From contig NC_040018.1 of the NCBI RefSeq assembly GCF_000972845.2, positions 8,776,140 through 8,840,139 on the forward strand: DNA of 64,000 bases. The letters are read 5' to 3'. The notes beneath the pieces are model-generated. The model was not told the origin of the DNA. It did no database searches and saw only the letters and a program-made list of their open reading frames with translations. This DNA is from Larimichthys crocea (Eukaryota; Chordata; Actinopteri; Sciaenidae). The first letter of the stretch is position 1. The number at the start of each line of letters is the position of its first letter. Below are positions 1-15,600 of the stretch, piece by piece. A program made the translations under genes and the position numbers.

Positions 1-235
1 AAGGCCAAATATTTTTAACAAATTTAATTTTAATGATCAATCTACGAGGTTTGACACATAAGAAATTATTACCAGTAACTCACGCGTATTTCACAGTTCC
101 TCTGACAGTGCTGAACACAATGTGCGTTCATACTGTACAGTACACTGTAAAAAAAAGCATGCAAAATTACACAAAAAAAATTTGCAAAACAGCGAGGCCG
201 CAAAAAGTGAACCGCGTTATAGCGAGGGACAACTG
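1..235. mobile_element. Right part of a pogo-like MITE, cut by the window edge
   Basis: The stretch ends in GCGAGGGACAACTG followed by TA. From about 85 it matches the right part of the complete element at 15843-16145, including the TACTGTACAGTAC block, a GCATGCAAAATTACAC block and the terminal AGCGAGGGACAACTG. The flanking TA and CAGT-type ends fit the Tc1/mariner superfamily, pogo/Tigger branch. It lies inside a znf507 intron and has no coding capacity. The superfamily call rests on end and target sequence only. Confidence 0.6.
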
Positions 236-3386
<3,151 letters not shown>

Positions 3387-4596
3387 GACGTGCCCTTCCC
3401 TCCTTCTCTTTATATTAACACTGACCCTGCCCACACGAGTATTTCATTCTGGTTCTTTACCTCAAGGTGATTGCGTTGATAACAAGAATTTCATGTGTTC
3501 TGTATGATAAAGAACGTTCTGTAGTTTGCAGAAGAGACACCTTGAGCAGCCGTTAAGAAAAATGCCGTGACAGAAACGTAAGAAAAGGAAAAAAAAAAAA
3601 TGTTATAAGCCGTTAATATATGCGTCAAGTAACTTGACATTAAAGAGACACGAAATGTGTCCGGAGGGAAGTGAGTCTGATTTCAAGGGACAATCCCCGA
3701 GCTCTTACCCAAGTCTGACGCTTCACTTTACAGGCAAGACAAGTTCATACCTCACAAAAACCACACAATCCCTCAGCAGAAATGGAAGAAAGAGAGAGAG
3801 AAAAGAAAAAAGAGATTCACAAATTTCCAGTCTGATTTCATATACTGACCATAAGGCAGCTCTTTTATTGCTACTGTAATATTTAATGTATTTAATCTGA
3901 CACAGTTTGAGGCTCTAGCCTAGTCGAGGAGGTACATGTGCGAACTCACCGATGCCTGAAAGGCATGCATCACAGCTTGAATATGATTTAATATTTATCA
4001 GTTTATTTTTATGCATGATAGTTTCCGTTATGCCAATTTAACAAGGCATGTTTTTTCTTTGTTTGTTTGTTTGTATGAGTAATTTTGCTTGTTCGATCTG
4101 TATATAAAAAAATGTCTTTGAGGAGAAAGTCGGTTGTCAAAGGAGTGGAAGTTTGACCGGAGCAAAGCAGAAACTGGTTTTTGGATTGGTTTGGTTTGGT
4201 TGTAATCTACCAGCGACAGAGGTTTTGGTTTACGGCATGTTGACGAAAAGGAATGATAAAAAGGGAAGTTGGCATGTGTTGGGCTTTTCTTTTAATTGAA
4301 TGGTGCCTCAAATATTTGGAAGCAGTAATGTTGTTGTTGTATTGAATCCGAATCACCTGTTCTCACGTGATTGTGGTGCTATAGGCTCGCTTTAAGAGTT
4401 GTCATGGAAGGTATAGTCCAAATTGTTTTTATAGCCCATGCAATTTCTGTTGTGTATATAGTCACATTTTTTATAATAACCTTTTTTTTGTCAGTGTTTT
4501 TAAAATACAAAGTTTCTAGTGTCAAACTCGACTTGAACTGACTGCTGTCCCAGCTAACAAACATGCCTGAAATCCGAAATACATGGATGTAAAAAA

Positions 4597-4602
4597 AATA
4601 AA
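4597..4602 (+). terminator. Candidate proximal polyadenylation signal of znf507
   Basis: AATAAA within an A-rich run, 1.2 kb after the stop codon and followed within about 30 bases by GTGTTTTT, a GU-rich stretch. Usable as a proximal poly(A) site, but no transcript evidence is available. Confidence 0.3.
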
Positions 4603-7449
4603 GTTTGGAAGGCGACGTGTTTTTGAACCCGTGTGATTGACTGAAGGCACAGGTCTTAATATATTTACCGCAGCACTGATGTCTGCACAGTGTAATGACG
4701 ATAAACCGGATAACGTGGACCCACGAAGGCTTCATGTTTAACGTGATGGATTGTCTCGCTGCGTGGAAATTATTTTTCATAAACTCTTAATATCTCAAAC
4801 GATGCTGACTGAGCAGGAAAATAAAAACTAGAATGTAAGGGAAATGAGTACTGGCACAAATCTAACTTATCTAGTCACACAGATGCGTGTTCGGAACAAC
4901 TGACACATGCCTCGCACTTTAACGTCCATTCAAACTGTGCCATTCTTTCGGGATGCAGAGTAACAAAAATTGCTGATGCTTTCGAGTTTGATTATCGGAG
5001 AGCTTTTACGGGACAACGTTCCTGATTCTGCTCCAATCTTGCCTAGAAAATCCCATCAAAATTAAAATGAACTGAAAATTAAACATTGATTGAAGATTAG
5101 GTTGAATAAGAGATTATTCTTTTAAAGCAGGTTTCGACTCATCTAATGCATCATGCTGTCCTGTCATGCAGAAAACACTGTCAAGTTAATTCATCAGTAT
5201 GCCATCCCTTAACTCCCATCCGCACAGACAGAGGCTGAGGAAATGAAGATAAAATGGAATATCCATAATTCATGTTACCCCTCCCTCTTCTCTGCCCGAC
5301 ATAACAGCTTGAAATTGTGCCTGCACGTGTGCGTAGCGCAGTGGATAAAACAAAATTAAATCTCTATCTCAAAGACCCGTTACCTGGCCTGGAATTCTCA
5401 TTATCAGAGCAGGTAATTATTGTTTGCCGGTTAATTTACAATTGAATTACGGAAGATGCTTACATGTCCCAAAAATAAATAAATGAATAACTTCGGTACC
5501 CCTCCTGTCTGATTTAGCGTGCCATGCGTATAAATGAGCAGTGACACCGGACTGATCGGAACCAGTCACAAACACATGAATTGTAATTATTCCACTCCGA
5601 AAATATATTCTGGTCAAAGGTTCCCTGTGCAGATTTTGACCTCTAGTGGCTCTGTGAAGCTGCTTTTCTATGAGTAATTACACATTTTTCAAGATATGCA
5701 GCAATGTGCACACATGGACGCATGATTTAAATAAATAAATAAAAAAGCTTTAGGAAACAGGACACATTTGTCAGAGCTCAGAATTGACCTTTACCAGCAC
5801 GTTGCATGTTTGAATAAACCATGGAAAGAAGTTGGATAAATAAGTCCAACAAAAGCAACAGCCAGAGTTAGCATACATACATAGACATACATTTATCAAC
5901 ACCGCCATGAATATATACTTTTGTAGTATTTTTAATTTGATCAGTTTGGCATTGTTTGTTTGACAAATGTCACTCAAGCCAGCCGTGAATTTATTCTAAT
6001 ACACTACGGTGCTAATGCAGAGGCATGTCATGCAGTGTAATGGTGTGTTTGTAATAAGCCTACAGATACAAAACAGTACTTGTTAGTCGGATCAACTGAC
6101 TTTTATCTACCCATGAGAGTTGTGGAAAATAAGAAAAAGATATAAGATAACCAGATTTTTCACACTTACACTTTGTGTGTAGTATTATCAATAGAAATGA
6201 TGGACAAAACTACAAGTAATAAAAAGAAGTAATAAACTCGATATATCTGAATGGGAATAACTGCTTTAAACTAATCACTGCGGTGTCGGCCAGACATGGA
6301 AAAATGTAACGTATACATACATAGACCATGGCCTGCTATCGAGTTATGATTACAGAAGAGCTCATGATGATATTTAAATAAAACAAATATGCACAGATAG
6401 TTTTCGAATGTGAGCTTAACAACAAGTGAAAACAAACCAACTTTCAAAGTTCTGCTAACAGCTGGCAAATCATTCTTTTGGTGGGAAATGGGTCAAGTGG
6501 GATTTTGCAGGCAGTGATATTTTCAATCTGGTGTTACAAATTGCGAAAGTGTGTCAACACAGGCAAGCAGACACAGCGAGCATGAAAGCACGTGTTGTGT
6601 TTACCCCGTCTCAGAGCATACGGATCATCGTCGCCCCGTTCACCAGTTCCATTTCATTTACAGAGTGTCACAGAAACCTACAGTTGTGCCATATTCAAAG
6701 CAAAAAATAGTTTGTTTTAGTTTATTGTGCCTTTTTCAGTTTAAAGTGTCATGTGTGTTTTGAAACTAGATTCATGACCTCTCCAAAACTTCAGTCAGTT
6801 ATCCGTATTCAGAGGTCCATATTCTGATTCAGGCGCAAAATCATGGAAGCAAAAAATCTTGATTATTGCTACAATGCTGGGTATTATGATGTGAACACCT
6901 CAATATGTTTTACAAAGAGGTTTTATTCAGTAGTTTTGGGGGGATGTAGAACCAACAACAGCAAACAAAGAATGTGAAACAGCCCTTTTTTTATATATAT
7001 ATGACTGGCTATTTTACCTAGTAATGAGCTCAAACACTTGGTACTGTATTTTAAGTGTGTACATATTGTAGATGAAGACTGCAGAACCTTAAAACTGACA
7101 TTTTTTTAAAAGATAAAAATCTATTTTTTAATGATCTTGTTAAGAAAAAAAAAACAACCGAGACAAAAAAAAATACATTTAAATTTTGGCTCTGATCTTA
7201 TTTACTCCCAGTCTGTTTGAGGGAAGTGACAGTTTTAAGCTAAATACAGTTAAATGAGCTATGTGTATTTAAACCAAAGGAGGTGGGGACGATATAACAT
7301 GTCTGTCAGTGTATTTTTGCTCATATTTTGTACTGGATGTTCAATATGGAATTGTCTCAGACAGCAGCGTGACGCTTGGCTTTATGTTTATTTATTTTTA
7401 GAACATCATAGGCTTTATTACGTCACTACTTTGCCATTGTATTTTTGGT

Positions 7450-7455
7450 AATAAA
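7450..7455 (+). terminator. Candidate distal polyadenylation signal of znf507
   Basis: Canonical AATAAA (context TGGTAATAAAGACTG). About 30-45 bases downstream is a GU-rich stretch (GGTTTTGTCTCTGTC, then GTGTTTGTG), the arrangement expected of a strong vertebrate poly(A) site. The next recognisable repeats begin just after it, consistent with the end of the transcription unit. Confidence 0.5.
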
Positions 7456-7475
7456 GACTGAGGAAAAAAAATTAA

Positions 7476-7800
7476 AATGCGGTTTTGTCTCTGTCCCGTG
7501 TTTGTGACATGATGGAAAGTTATGAAGTCTGAAAGCTGTAGTCAAAATAAAATCCATGAAATTTCCACAATGAATTGAAGTAAAATCTGAATATATTATG
7601 AGATATAAGAATCAAACAACTTTTTTTGGTATAGAAATGTGAAAAAAAGGTTTTTATTAAATATGCAAACACAAATCTGTTATTATATACAGGTAAGAGC
7701 TGGACAACAATTTATAAACAAGTTAGATTGTTACTTTAGAGCTACAGGTGATGCAAGAGTCCATAGCAGTGTGAAGAATGCTAAATGAGTTACTTCATGT

Positions 7801-7833
<33 letters not shown>

Positions 7834-9105
7834 ATAATAATAGATTTAATTTATAATGCACTTTACATTTGAAGCAAATCTCAAAGTGCTACAATACACA
7901 CACGTAATATACACACACAAAGCGACAAGTACTGTATATCACCACAAAAGAAATGACGTTAAAAACGATATATGGAAAAAAGGAAAGTTGGAAGTACTTT
8001 TTTAAAACTTTCAAGGGTCTGTGATGCCCTCAGATGGATAGTAGTGGATTGTAAGCATGCAGTATTATGGAGAATTACAGGGTTATTACCAATGAGAGTA
8101 TAAAGAATGGACAGCACTTGAGTGACATCATTCTAAATATGCGGCACGCTGCCTCTTCTGTCTTCTGGTTAATCTAAAAAAACAGCACAGACGTGAATCA
8201 TGGGCAGACCTAAGGCGACAAATGATGCCTGGGTGCTCAAATGAGCCATCTGTAACAGCGCCCACCTGTCAGTCAAAGCAGCATCACGCTGTACATGTTA
8301 CATATTATTCACTTAATAAATTCATTCTGAATGAACAATAGGCAGTTTTATATCCTGTCATGTCTGAATTGAAAAACACTGGTTAATTATAATTATTACA
8401 CTGTAGGATCTGTCTAAACTCTTTATATATATATTTCTAACAAAGCAAAGAGGCCTCAGGCCTTTCACATCTCTGCGCGCTCCCACCAATGAAAGAAGCA
8501 CCCTTGTGTCAGGGCAGGACATGCAGGCAGTTGGCCTTCATCATGTGTTTTCATTAACCCCTTACAAGCTGTGAAAGGGTTGGGTTCAATGTTAATACAT
8601 GGTGACTGAAAGAAACTGCTTCCAGCTTTTTTTTTTGCATGCTTCATCTTGAATCAGAACGGAGCCATGAATTATATAATGTGTTCCAGACCTGCACAGC
8701 ATGGAACAAAAGTTTCCAAACTGTCTTGTATAACTATAGTAAAACATGTTTTGTCCTCGCTACTTCTTTACACAACATGAACACAGGAGCGAGGTCGTGT
8801 TTTGTCCTCTGACAAGGCTTAGTTTTTAATTTGAGATCTTTTTTTTTTTTTTTTGAATAATCCAGAGAACACCTGTTACCCAAGGCTCTTTGCAAGGTAA
8901 ACATTTGATTCAATCATCTGGGCTCACAGGGGCAGCTCAAATGCAATTAACAATCATCAGTTGAGTTTAGATGACAGTGACCAATCAGACAAAGAATATG
9001 GATATGAAAATTAAAAAAAAAAAAACTATTATCTATATATATATTTCATTTTAGTAGCTGCCATGATTATTAATAGCAGTTGAAGTTGTCAACAGAATTG
9101 TCCTT
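7476..9105. other. Intergenic sequence after znf507
   Basis: No gene recognised. Contains a trinucleotide repeat at 7801-7842, followed by a short fish repeat with a TTTATAATGCACTTTAC and AAAGTGCTACAA pattern, related to modules at 15728-15790. The rest is AT-rich single-copy-looking DNA. Confidence 0.6.
7801..7842. repeat. (TAG)n/(TAA)n microsatellite
   Basis: About ten tandem TAG units passing into TAA units. It directly precedes a dispersed fish repeat module. Confidence 0.9.
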
Positions 9106-9109
9106 TCAG

Positions 9110-9430
9110 TGTATCTGAGGACTGAGGAAGAAGAAACTAAAGGGCAGAAGGAGCTGGTTGAGGTGGTTCGGGCACCTGATCAGAATGCATCCTGGGCACC
9201 TCCCCTCAGAGGTTTGTTTTCTGTGCACATATGACTGGCAGCAGACCCTGCAGTAGACCTGGAAACACACTTGAAGGATTATATATCTCATCTGGCCTGG
9301 GGATGCCTCAGGATCCCTTAAGAGGAACTGAAAAACATTGCTGGAGAGAGGACTGTCCAGATGATATTGCTTAGCCTGCTACTACTGGAACCCTGGCGCG
9401 GGCAAGTGGAAGAAAATGGATGAATACCAC
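9110..9430 (+). pseudogene. Degenerate LINE reverse-transcriptase C-terminus
   Basis: Conceptual + strand translation with stops reads like the C-terminal tail of a fish non-LTR retrotransposon ORF: LRWFGHLIRM at about 9155-9185, then WKHT-RIIYLIWPGDA (family pattern TWRDYxSxLAWE), ending in remains of the PPRPxxxxSGRKWM tail near 9390-9425. Several frame breaks and stops show it is dead. The clade (Rex/L2-type) cannot be fixed by eye. Confidence 0.6.
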
Positions 9431-9879
9431 TAGAAATATGAAGGGTTTGGGTCCGGACAGCAGTAATGAGTTGCTCTAAATTGATGAAAAGTCATAGAGC
9501 ACATATGGAATGGATAAATACTTTTCATTTTGCCACTGTACAGACTCCTGTCTACAGTAATGGTCCAAATATTTGAAAAAAAAGGATACAGTTGGTGGAT
9601 ACAGGCGGTGATGGAGAGGTCCAGATGTTTGGATCTGGATCATCCCCCAGGAGATTCAACCTTTCCTCTTCTCTCTCCCACTCTCTGTAGTTTGCATGCA
9701 GTAATGTCTCTCTGTTTGAACGCTGTGCTGCCTCCTCTGTGCTTGTGTGTCTGTCCTCTTTCAGGTCTCCATGGCTGAGAGAAGGTCATGTGGCTCAAGT
9801 CCTACCTATCCAAGCTGCTCAACGTTCTCCTGGTTCCATTCTCTTCACATCTGTTTTACAATCTACATATATGTGTATT

Positions 9880-9969
9880 TTTGTTCGCTTATCCTCATCG
9901 GGGTCGCGGGTTGCTGCAGCTGACTTTGGGCGAGAGGTGAGGGCACATAAAGACAAACAACCTTTTATA

Positions 9970-10014
<45 letters not shown>

Positions 10015-10095
10015 TAACCTACTAAGTGTATGTCTTTGGACCGTGGGAGGAGAGAACCCACACGGACACGAGGAAACCATGCAAACTCTTATATA
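9880..10095 (+). mobile_element. LINE 3'-end fragment interrupted by CA repeat
   Basis: Blocks TCATCGGGGTCGCGGG, GCAGCTGACTTTGGGCGAGAGG, TGTCTTTGGACCGTGGGAGG and ACCATGCAAACTC correspond in order to the better preserved copy at 54725-55000. A (CA)21 tract at 9972-10013 sits where that copy has CACATTCACACC. This looks like a 5'-truncated fish LINE 3' region of the L2/CR1 type. Clade assignment is from memory of the pattern only. Confidence 0.55.
9972..10013. repeat. (CA)21 microsatellite
   Basis: Uninterrupted CA dinucleotides inside a LINE 3'-end fragment. It probably grew from the short CA-rich stretch native to that element. Confidence 0.95.
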
Positions 10096-10490
10096 AATTA
10101 ACAGTAGAACATAGGGTGTCTGTATGCTGAAGTCTAAAGTCTTAAAGTCCATTGAGGTAACTTGTGATCTGTGATTCTAAACTACAGTATATACTGTAAA
10201 AAAACACTGAAGAAGCAACCTTCAGCTACCATGGAGGGTGACGTTAGGAGGACACCAGTTATTGAAGTTATTCTTAATTCTTACTAAAAACTGAAAAGAG
10301 GTTTTCTTTTACAGTGACACGCTGAAGTAAAGCCTTTCAATCCTGATGAAAGTGGAGCAGGTAAAGAAGTGACTTGTTAATTTTGGATGATCAAAGAATG
10401 TACTGTCAAAACTATTTGGCGCAGATGTGACAGAGTTATGTTGAATCTTTTTAACCACACAAAATTTCACATTCAAATTCCTCATTCTAA

Positions 10491-10769
10491 TTAAAGGTGT
10501 AGTAGGATTTAGTGGCATCTAATGGTAAAGTTCCAGATTGCAAACAACTGAAGACTACTCGCCTCACCCTCCCGTTTTAAAGAGAAACTATGGTGGACAT
10601 TAAAGCCACAAAAATTACACAAAGTCCTATTAAGTCAGTGTTTGATTAGTCTATTCTGGGTTTGTAGAAACATGACGGTTCAGGTTAATATACAGTAATA
10701 AAAACATAGTTATGCTTATTGTATCACATTTCTGCTAATAGATCTCCTTGTTACACACTGGACCTTTAA
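10491..10769. mobile_element. TTAA-ended MITE, copy 1
   Basis: Starts TTAAAGGTGTAGTAGGATTT and ends ACACACTGGACCTTTAA, so the ends are inverted repeats bounded by TTAA. A second copy lies at 37838-38135 and a partial one at 58323 onward. TTAA duplications suggest a piggyBac-like mover. The superfamily is inferred. Confidence 0.65.
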
Positions 10770-10849
10770 CTCCTGTAGACATTTAAACATATATGAATAA
10801 AGATATAAAGTAAAGTAAAAGCAGTAAGAGTAATATCTGTCTAGATGAG

Positions 10850-11240
10850 ATGGGCTCAGTACAGACAGGTTAGAACCCCAAAAACACAACTGAGAGACCA
10901 GGCCGGTAAAATAAAATTGTTTACCCAAGGTCAAAAAAACAGGCCAAAGTCTAAAACAGGCAGGCAGGGGAGATGAAACAAGCTGATCCAATAGAGGCTG
11001 GAGAGCAGGAGTCCAAAAGGCATGCAGGGGTCATAACAGACAAAACTCAGGCAGGCAGATAAAATGGCTGGACCGCTAAGGCAGAAATGCAAAAGACGAC
11101 TGGTGGGGAATCAATCGAAGCGGGCAGGTATATATGCTACTGGGCGGATGGGGGACTGGGAACAGGTGTGCAGGTGGGCGGGAAGGTCAGCTAATGGAGA
11201 ATGGCAGGAACACAGGGGTCGCTGTAGGGCAGCTGGGAGA
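10850..11240. repeat. Low-identity dispersed repeat, possible LTR-element remnant
   Basis: Purine-rich text with repeated motifs CAGGCAGGCAGG, CATGCAGGGGTC and GGAACACAGG resembles the non-coding end regions of fish Ty3/gypsy-type elements. No LTR pair or coding frame is visible, so this is a weak call. Confidence 0.25.
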
Positions 11241-11259
11241 CAAGAAGAAAAAAATAAAT

Positions 11260-14200
11260 AAATTATTCAGAATAAAAAAATACAATGTAACCGCAGATAA
11301 ACAATGTCAGCAGGGCTTTCTGTAAGCCTTCTGGAGAAGTAGTTAGAAGCCACCTGAGGTATACATCCATGGCTGCATTCAAAGCAACAGACAAATCTTA
11401 ATATTTATGCACTTCTTTAATAATTTACCATGAAATACAATATCTCAAGGTCCCACAGTGCAGTGATAAGCCAAACTAGTACCTTCTATTACTTCATACA
11501 TACACACACAAACACACACACACGCACATTCTTCCGTTTTGAAAGAAAAAAAAAATCTATTTCTGTAATCCCTTTGCTTTTACATGAAACCCTGCACAAG
11601 CAAGAAAAAAAAATCCCATCTTCATTTCTTTACAGGATCAAGTTTTTCTACCTAAACCTGTTAAGGGCTCACCATGAAAGTGGAGATTAAACGTGGGGGT
11701 GGCAAAGAAATAAGGGTGAAGACAGGGCAAACGGTATATTCCAGAATCAGTAAGGAACTCTCTATGCCAGTCTAGTTAATTCATACTTTTTCTTGGTCTA
11801 CAAACCTTGTTTTGTGTTGAAAATGGAAGAGGATTTCGGATTCCACGCTGGCTAAAGGGAGTCAGATTGGGCGCACAGGGAGAGGCGAGGGTTATCTTTA
11901 ATAAGCCATCTTCCTGTAGTCTCACTTCCTTGCTTTGGATCACAAGGGTTGGACTTAGAGCAATTAAAGGAGGGAGGGGGTCTAAGTGTCTCCACAAGGG
12001 AATGATTCAAGGACTAAAGGGACAGAGTCAGGGACTATAACCATTAAACAGCAAACAAATGTTTTCTTATCCAATAATCCTTTTTTTCCCCAAAAGAAGT
12101 CAAGCCAATTTATTTTCTTAAATCTCTTTGATAATCTTTAGGTCTTTCATGTCAGCTCTTGCACAAATACGCTTCTTTCCATCTGAATGCCTTGAGTGTT
12201 TTCCCACTTGACCTGTTTGGTGTCTCAAGAGGGCTCATCAAGATGGTACAGCCTGTTGAATGTTTTTGATTAACTGATGTGATTTATTTGGGTGGCAGTG
12301 TGGAGGTTATTTTCAATATGGATGTGTAGATGTAAGATAGATGAGGAAAATTTGCAGACCACAACGTCAAAAGTTTCCATAGAAACTTTTTCTTTGGTCG
12401 AAATTACAGCTGTCAGCAGCAAGGTTTATGAATTACCCTGAAAACATCACTGATATTGTTCTGGAAAGAGAGATTGCTATTGAATTTTTCACTTTTTTAG
12501 TTGCTATGGATAATTTCACAGACCTCAAAAGTGAAAGTGTCAGGAGTCCAAATGTAAAAGCAAAGAGGTGCTTTCTCTGTCAAATCATGGCTAGACTCAA
12601 GGTTTCTAAGAGGGAACATTGAAACTTTAAAAATACTTTGCAGAAATGTTATGAATTCCTTCCATTGATTATTGTACTGTTGTTGGACTGTCGCCAATTC
12701 AGCCAGAGTGTGGCCCTGCTTCCTGTAGGTTGTGCCCTGCAGATTGTTTTATTCAATCTGACAATAAAGATTATGTCAAAATATCACACGTTTCTTATGT
12801 TTTTGCCATCACAAGAGTCAAACACTTGACAGCAGGTGTGAGCAGTGGAGACGGGATCTTTGACAAAGACACAGGCAGACTTCAAATGAGTCCACCAAAC
12901 CTCCTGATTCTCCTTTCTTGAAAATAAGATACAGTGGAATAACAACTAGAGCTATATTATACAGAGATGAATGCCTCCGTGTCTTTCAGTGAGTTCCTTG
13001 ACACAGGAGCTATCAAGGTTAATTATCAAACATAACCCTTCAGGTATTAGAATGAACTTTTATCATTTTTACAGTTTTACATCTCACTCTCGAGTAAAGT
13101 CTTGCATTCAAGTACCTGGAAAAAGAAGGGTTGAAATCTTCACATTTCAAAGGACGCTGTCACTCATGTAGGAGCTGGAACAATGCTGACGTTATAATGA
13201 CAAGCTCTTAATAATGACATGGCTTCCACCTGTGTATGTCTTTATCAGGATTCACTTGATGTTTTTCACTGGTTTAACAGAATATGTCTGACAGATGAAC
13301 AGTAGCCTAGGAAGCCACGAAGAGCCACATTCCAGGTTTGATTAAATATGACCATGTTATGGGTCACACCTGATGAAATGCTATCAGCCCAGTCAGGTTC
13401 TGCCTTCTGTCACTGCAGCAGGAACTGTTTGACCAGTCCCAGTCGGACAGTTTCCCTGCAGTGCAGCCACACTGTGAATGTCAACACAGTCCTGTCCTGA
13501 AAAATAAAAGGCACCTGTTTGGACCCAGCGCTGCCCAGACAAAAACAGTGTGCCTCTGTATGTACTCAACTACCAGGAGCTGTCACAAGTAGTCTGTGCC
13601 ATGGAGTCAAGGCACCTGTGTTGATGACTAGAACCTGTCCTCTATGATACCCTCCTCTCCTCTGTGTGTGGCCAAAACATGGTAGAAAAAAGACGTGTTG
13701 GTTTGTGAAGAATATCTTGTTGAACAAAAGTTTGCTCTCGTTAATTTATGTCTTATTTATCGAAACCACCTATCAAAAGTAGGAATCTTATTGAAATGAG
13801 TATGACAGACATGTAAACGTGACATTTAAGCTACTGTAAGCATAGAGGTCTATTTTTCACCTGGTAAGATGCCGCAGTGATGGGCAGACATATTCTTGCA
13901 TAAATGTATAGAACCTTTTAATGTAAATGTAAAAACCTTAGAGTTTTTATACTTTTTGCGAAATATGGCGAAAGGTTTTCGACATGGCACTCTTATTTAT
14001 TGAACATGTACGTTTCACAGCTAGTGCTTCCTCCACAACACTTCTGAAGCAGTACCAGACATCATGTATGAGTTTAATGCACCGATCCAGCATCCTATAC
14101 TAGACAGTAAAGAGAGTTGTTCCAAAAGATTTGTTTGTTCATTTTCACCCATCGCTAAGATGCTGACAACAGCCTCCCTTAAAGTATTGCCTCTCTTTCC

Positions 14201-14360
14201 TTTTTGATAATTAAAGTCGCATTCATTGCATTTCTTGGCCATTTTGGAGCAGTAACAGCCACATGGCCCAGCTGGTGTCTTCTGTCTACCCAGTTAGACA
14301 TCCAGCAGGCAGATAGCAACATTTTTTTGTTTTAATTAAGTCAGCCACCTGATGAGTCCA
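11260..14360. other. Intergenic sequence without recognised gene
   Basis: AT-rich DNA with a short CA-rich patch (11500-11525) and several 62-86 codon open frames lacking splice borders and family resemblance. No RNA gene was seen. A minus-strand 73-codon frame at 14021-14242 has no recognisable domain. Confidence 0.55.
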
Positions 14361-14363
14361 ATT

Positions 14364-14527
14364 ACGGAAGCCCTAAAATACGGAAGCCCTAAAAGGCCAT
14401 ACATACATACATTTTATTCCACCCGTTTTCCCGTGATAACGAGATAATTTTCCTCCGTTTTCTCATGATAACAAGATAATTTTCCTCCGTTTTCTCCTGA
14501 TAACGGGATAATTAATTCGAAGATCTC
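14364..14527 (-). mobile_element. MITE with internal 32-bp tandem repeats, copy A (inverted relative to 17734-17912)
   Basis: The end ACGGAAGCCCTAAAA occurs twice in tandem (14364, 14379). It is followed by GGCCATACATACATACATTTTATTCC and three copies of a 32-bp unit with core GATAACGAGATAATTTTCC. The reverse complement of this whole arrangement is at 17734-17912. Listed on the minus strand relative to that copy. No coding capacity. Confidence 0.65.
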
Positions 14528-14859
14528 AAGAAAACAAAACGATAGTCTAGTGTATTAAATCAAGTGCGCCCGTATTACAGAATGTATGGCAAATGCATGT
14601 AGTCCATGATACGGAGCGAGCAAACCTATTACGCCACTGTAAAATCCCTTTGATCCATAATTTCTGACAAAGGTTGACCCTTGATCTCAGGACCATCCTG
14701 ACTGTTCACTCACTCAGTATAAAGCATATTTACTGTATCATTTTGGAGCAATTCATCCTCAAAGTTCATTATTTTGAATTAAAAGGGCATTATGTGCAAT
14801 TTACTCTACTCGGTAAAATCCTTTGATCTATAATTTCTGACTGTCGAATAGAGTGTGGA

Positions 14860-15600
14860 CGACCGGTTCAAAGAGCCGGCTCTTTAAGTGAACGATGGGA
14901 GCCGGCTCCCATCCGTCCGCGAGCCGTTCTTTTTGTTTTTTCTACCACCAAGCAGGGAGGGGCAGGGGTAGCAGCGGCTGAGGGACAAGAGGAGGGAGAC
15001 GCTGAGGAGAAGAGGAGGGGTGTGTGCAAAAATATATTATTTTTTACACTATACCAAAACATTTTGGTTTTATTTGTCCAGTGTCAGTGGTAGGCATTAA
15101 CAAAGCACATTTACTTGAGTGTTGTTATTTAATTTCTCTTTTTTTCAGTACTTTGTGGTGTGTGTGTGTGTGTTTATATAAGTATAAAAAAATAAAATGT
15201 CAATAGCTGTCCTTTTTTTAAAATTTCTATGCTTGGGTTTTTATAGGCGTTCTATCTGCTTTGTGTAGCAGAGTGTTCTTCAAGCAAGTTAGAGCATTCA
15301 TTGGGCGGTTTCAGGAGTTACAAGGATTTTACAACTGTAATGCAGTTGGCTACAGCAAATTATTGAAATTCAAGTGATATGGCATTCAAATACAAAATCA
15401 CACAAGTAAAAACACGCGCTAAATTTGCCTGAATTATAAAAGGTAAAATGAAGAGCCACCTGGGAGGCCGGCTCTTTGAGTGAACGACGGGAGCCGGTTC
15501 CTTGTTGTGAGCCGATTTAAGGAGCCGTTTATTCCATATTTTGGTTGATAAATTAATTAAACAGTAGTAGTTTTTAATATGATGTGTCTTTTTTTATTAT
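14860..15600. mobile_element. Partial hAT-like elements with AGCCGGCTCTTT heads
   Basis: Heads at about 14868-14935 and 15468-15545 carry AGCCGGCTCTTT...GTGAACGA...GGGAGCCGG, shared with the fuller copies at 15601 and 16319. They are truncated or divergent. The segment between them (14936-15467) looks like unrelated AT-rich sequence. Confidence 0.5.

Larger units (their letters stand above)
3387..7475 (+). other. znf507: Probable long 3' UTR of znf507
   Basis: After the TGA at 3384-3386 the sequence is AT-rich, without coding exons or recognisable transposons, up to a convincing polyadenylation site near 7450. An earlier AATAAA at 4597-4602 offers a shorter alternative. The 5080-5480 part is unusually rich in homeodomain-type TAAT cores and looks like constrained sequence. 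Whether one transcript covers all 4 kb is inferred. The later part could instead be intergenic. Confidence 0.45.

Noticed and set aside
9819..10152. Frames rich in Cys-Val or His-Thr
   Set aside because: Translations of a CA microsatellite. The same applies to frames at 26796-27206, 29183-29465, 34282-34655 and 31712-32081.
14021..14242. 73-codon minus-strand frame with Cys-rich start
   Set aside because: The start MAKKCNECDFNYQKG looks finger-like, but there is no second His pair and no splice signals or neighbours to support a gene.
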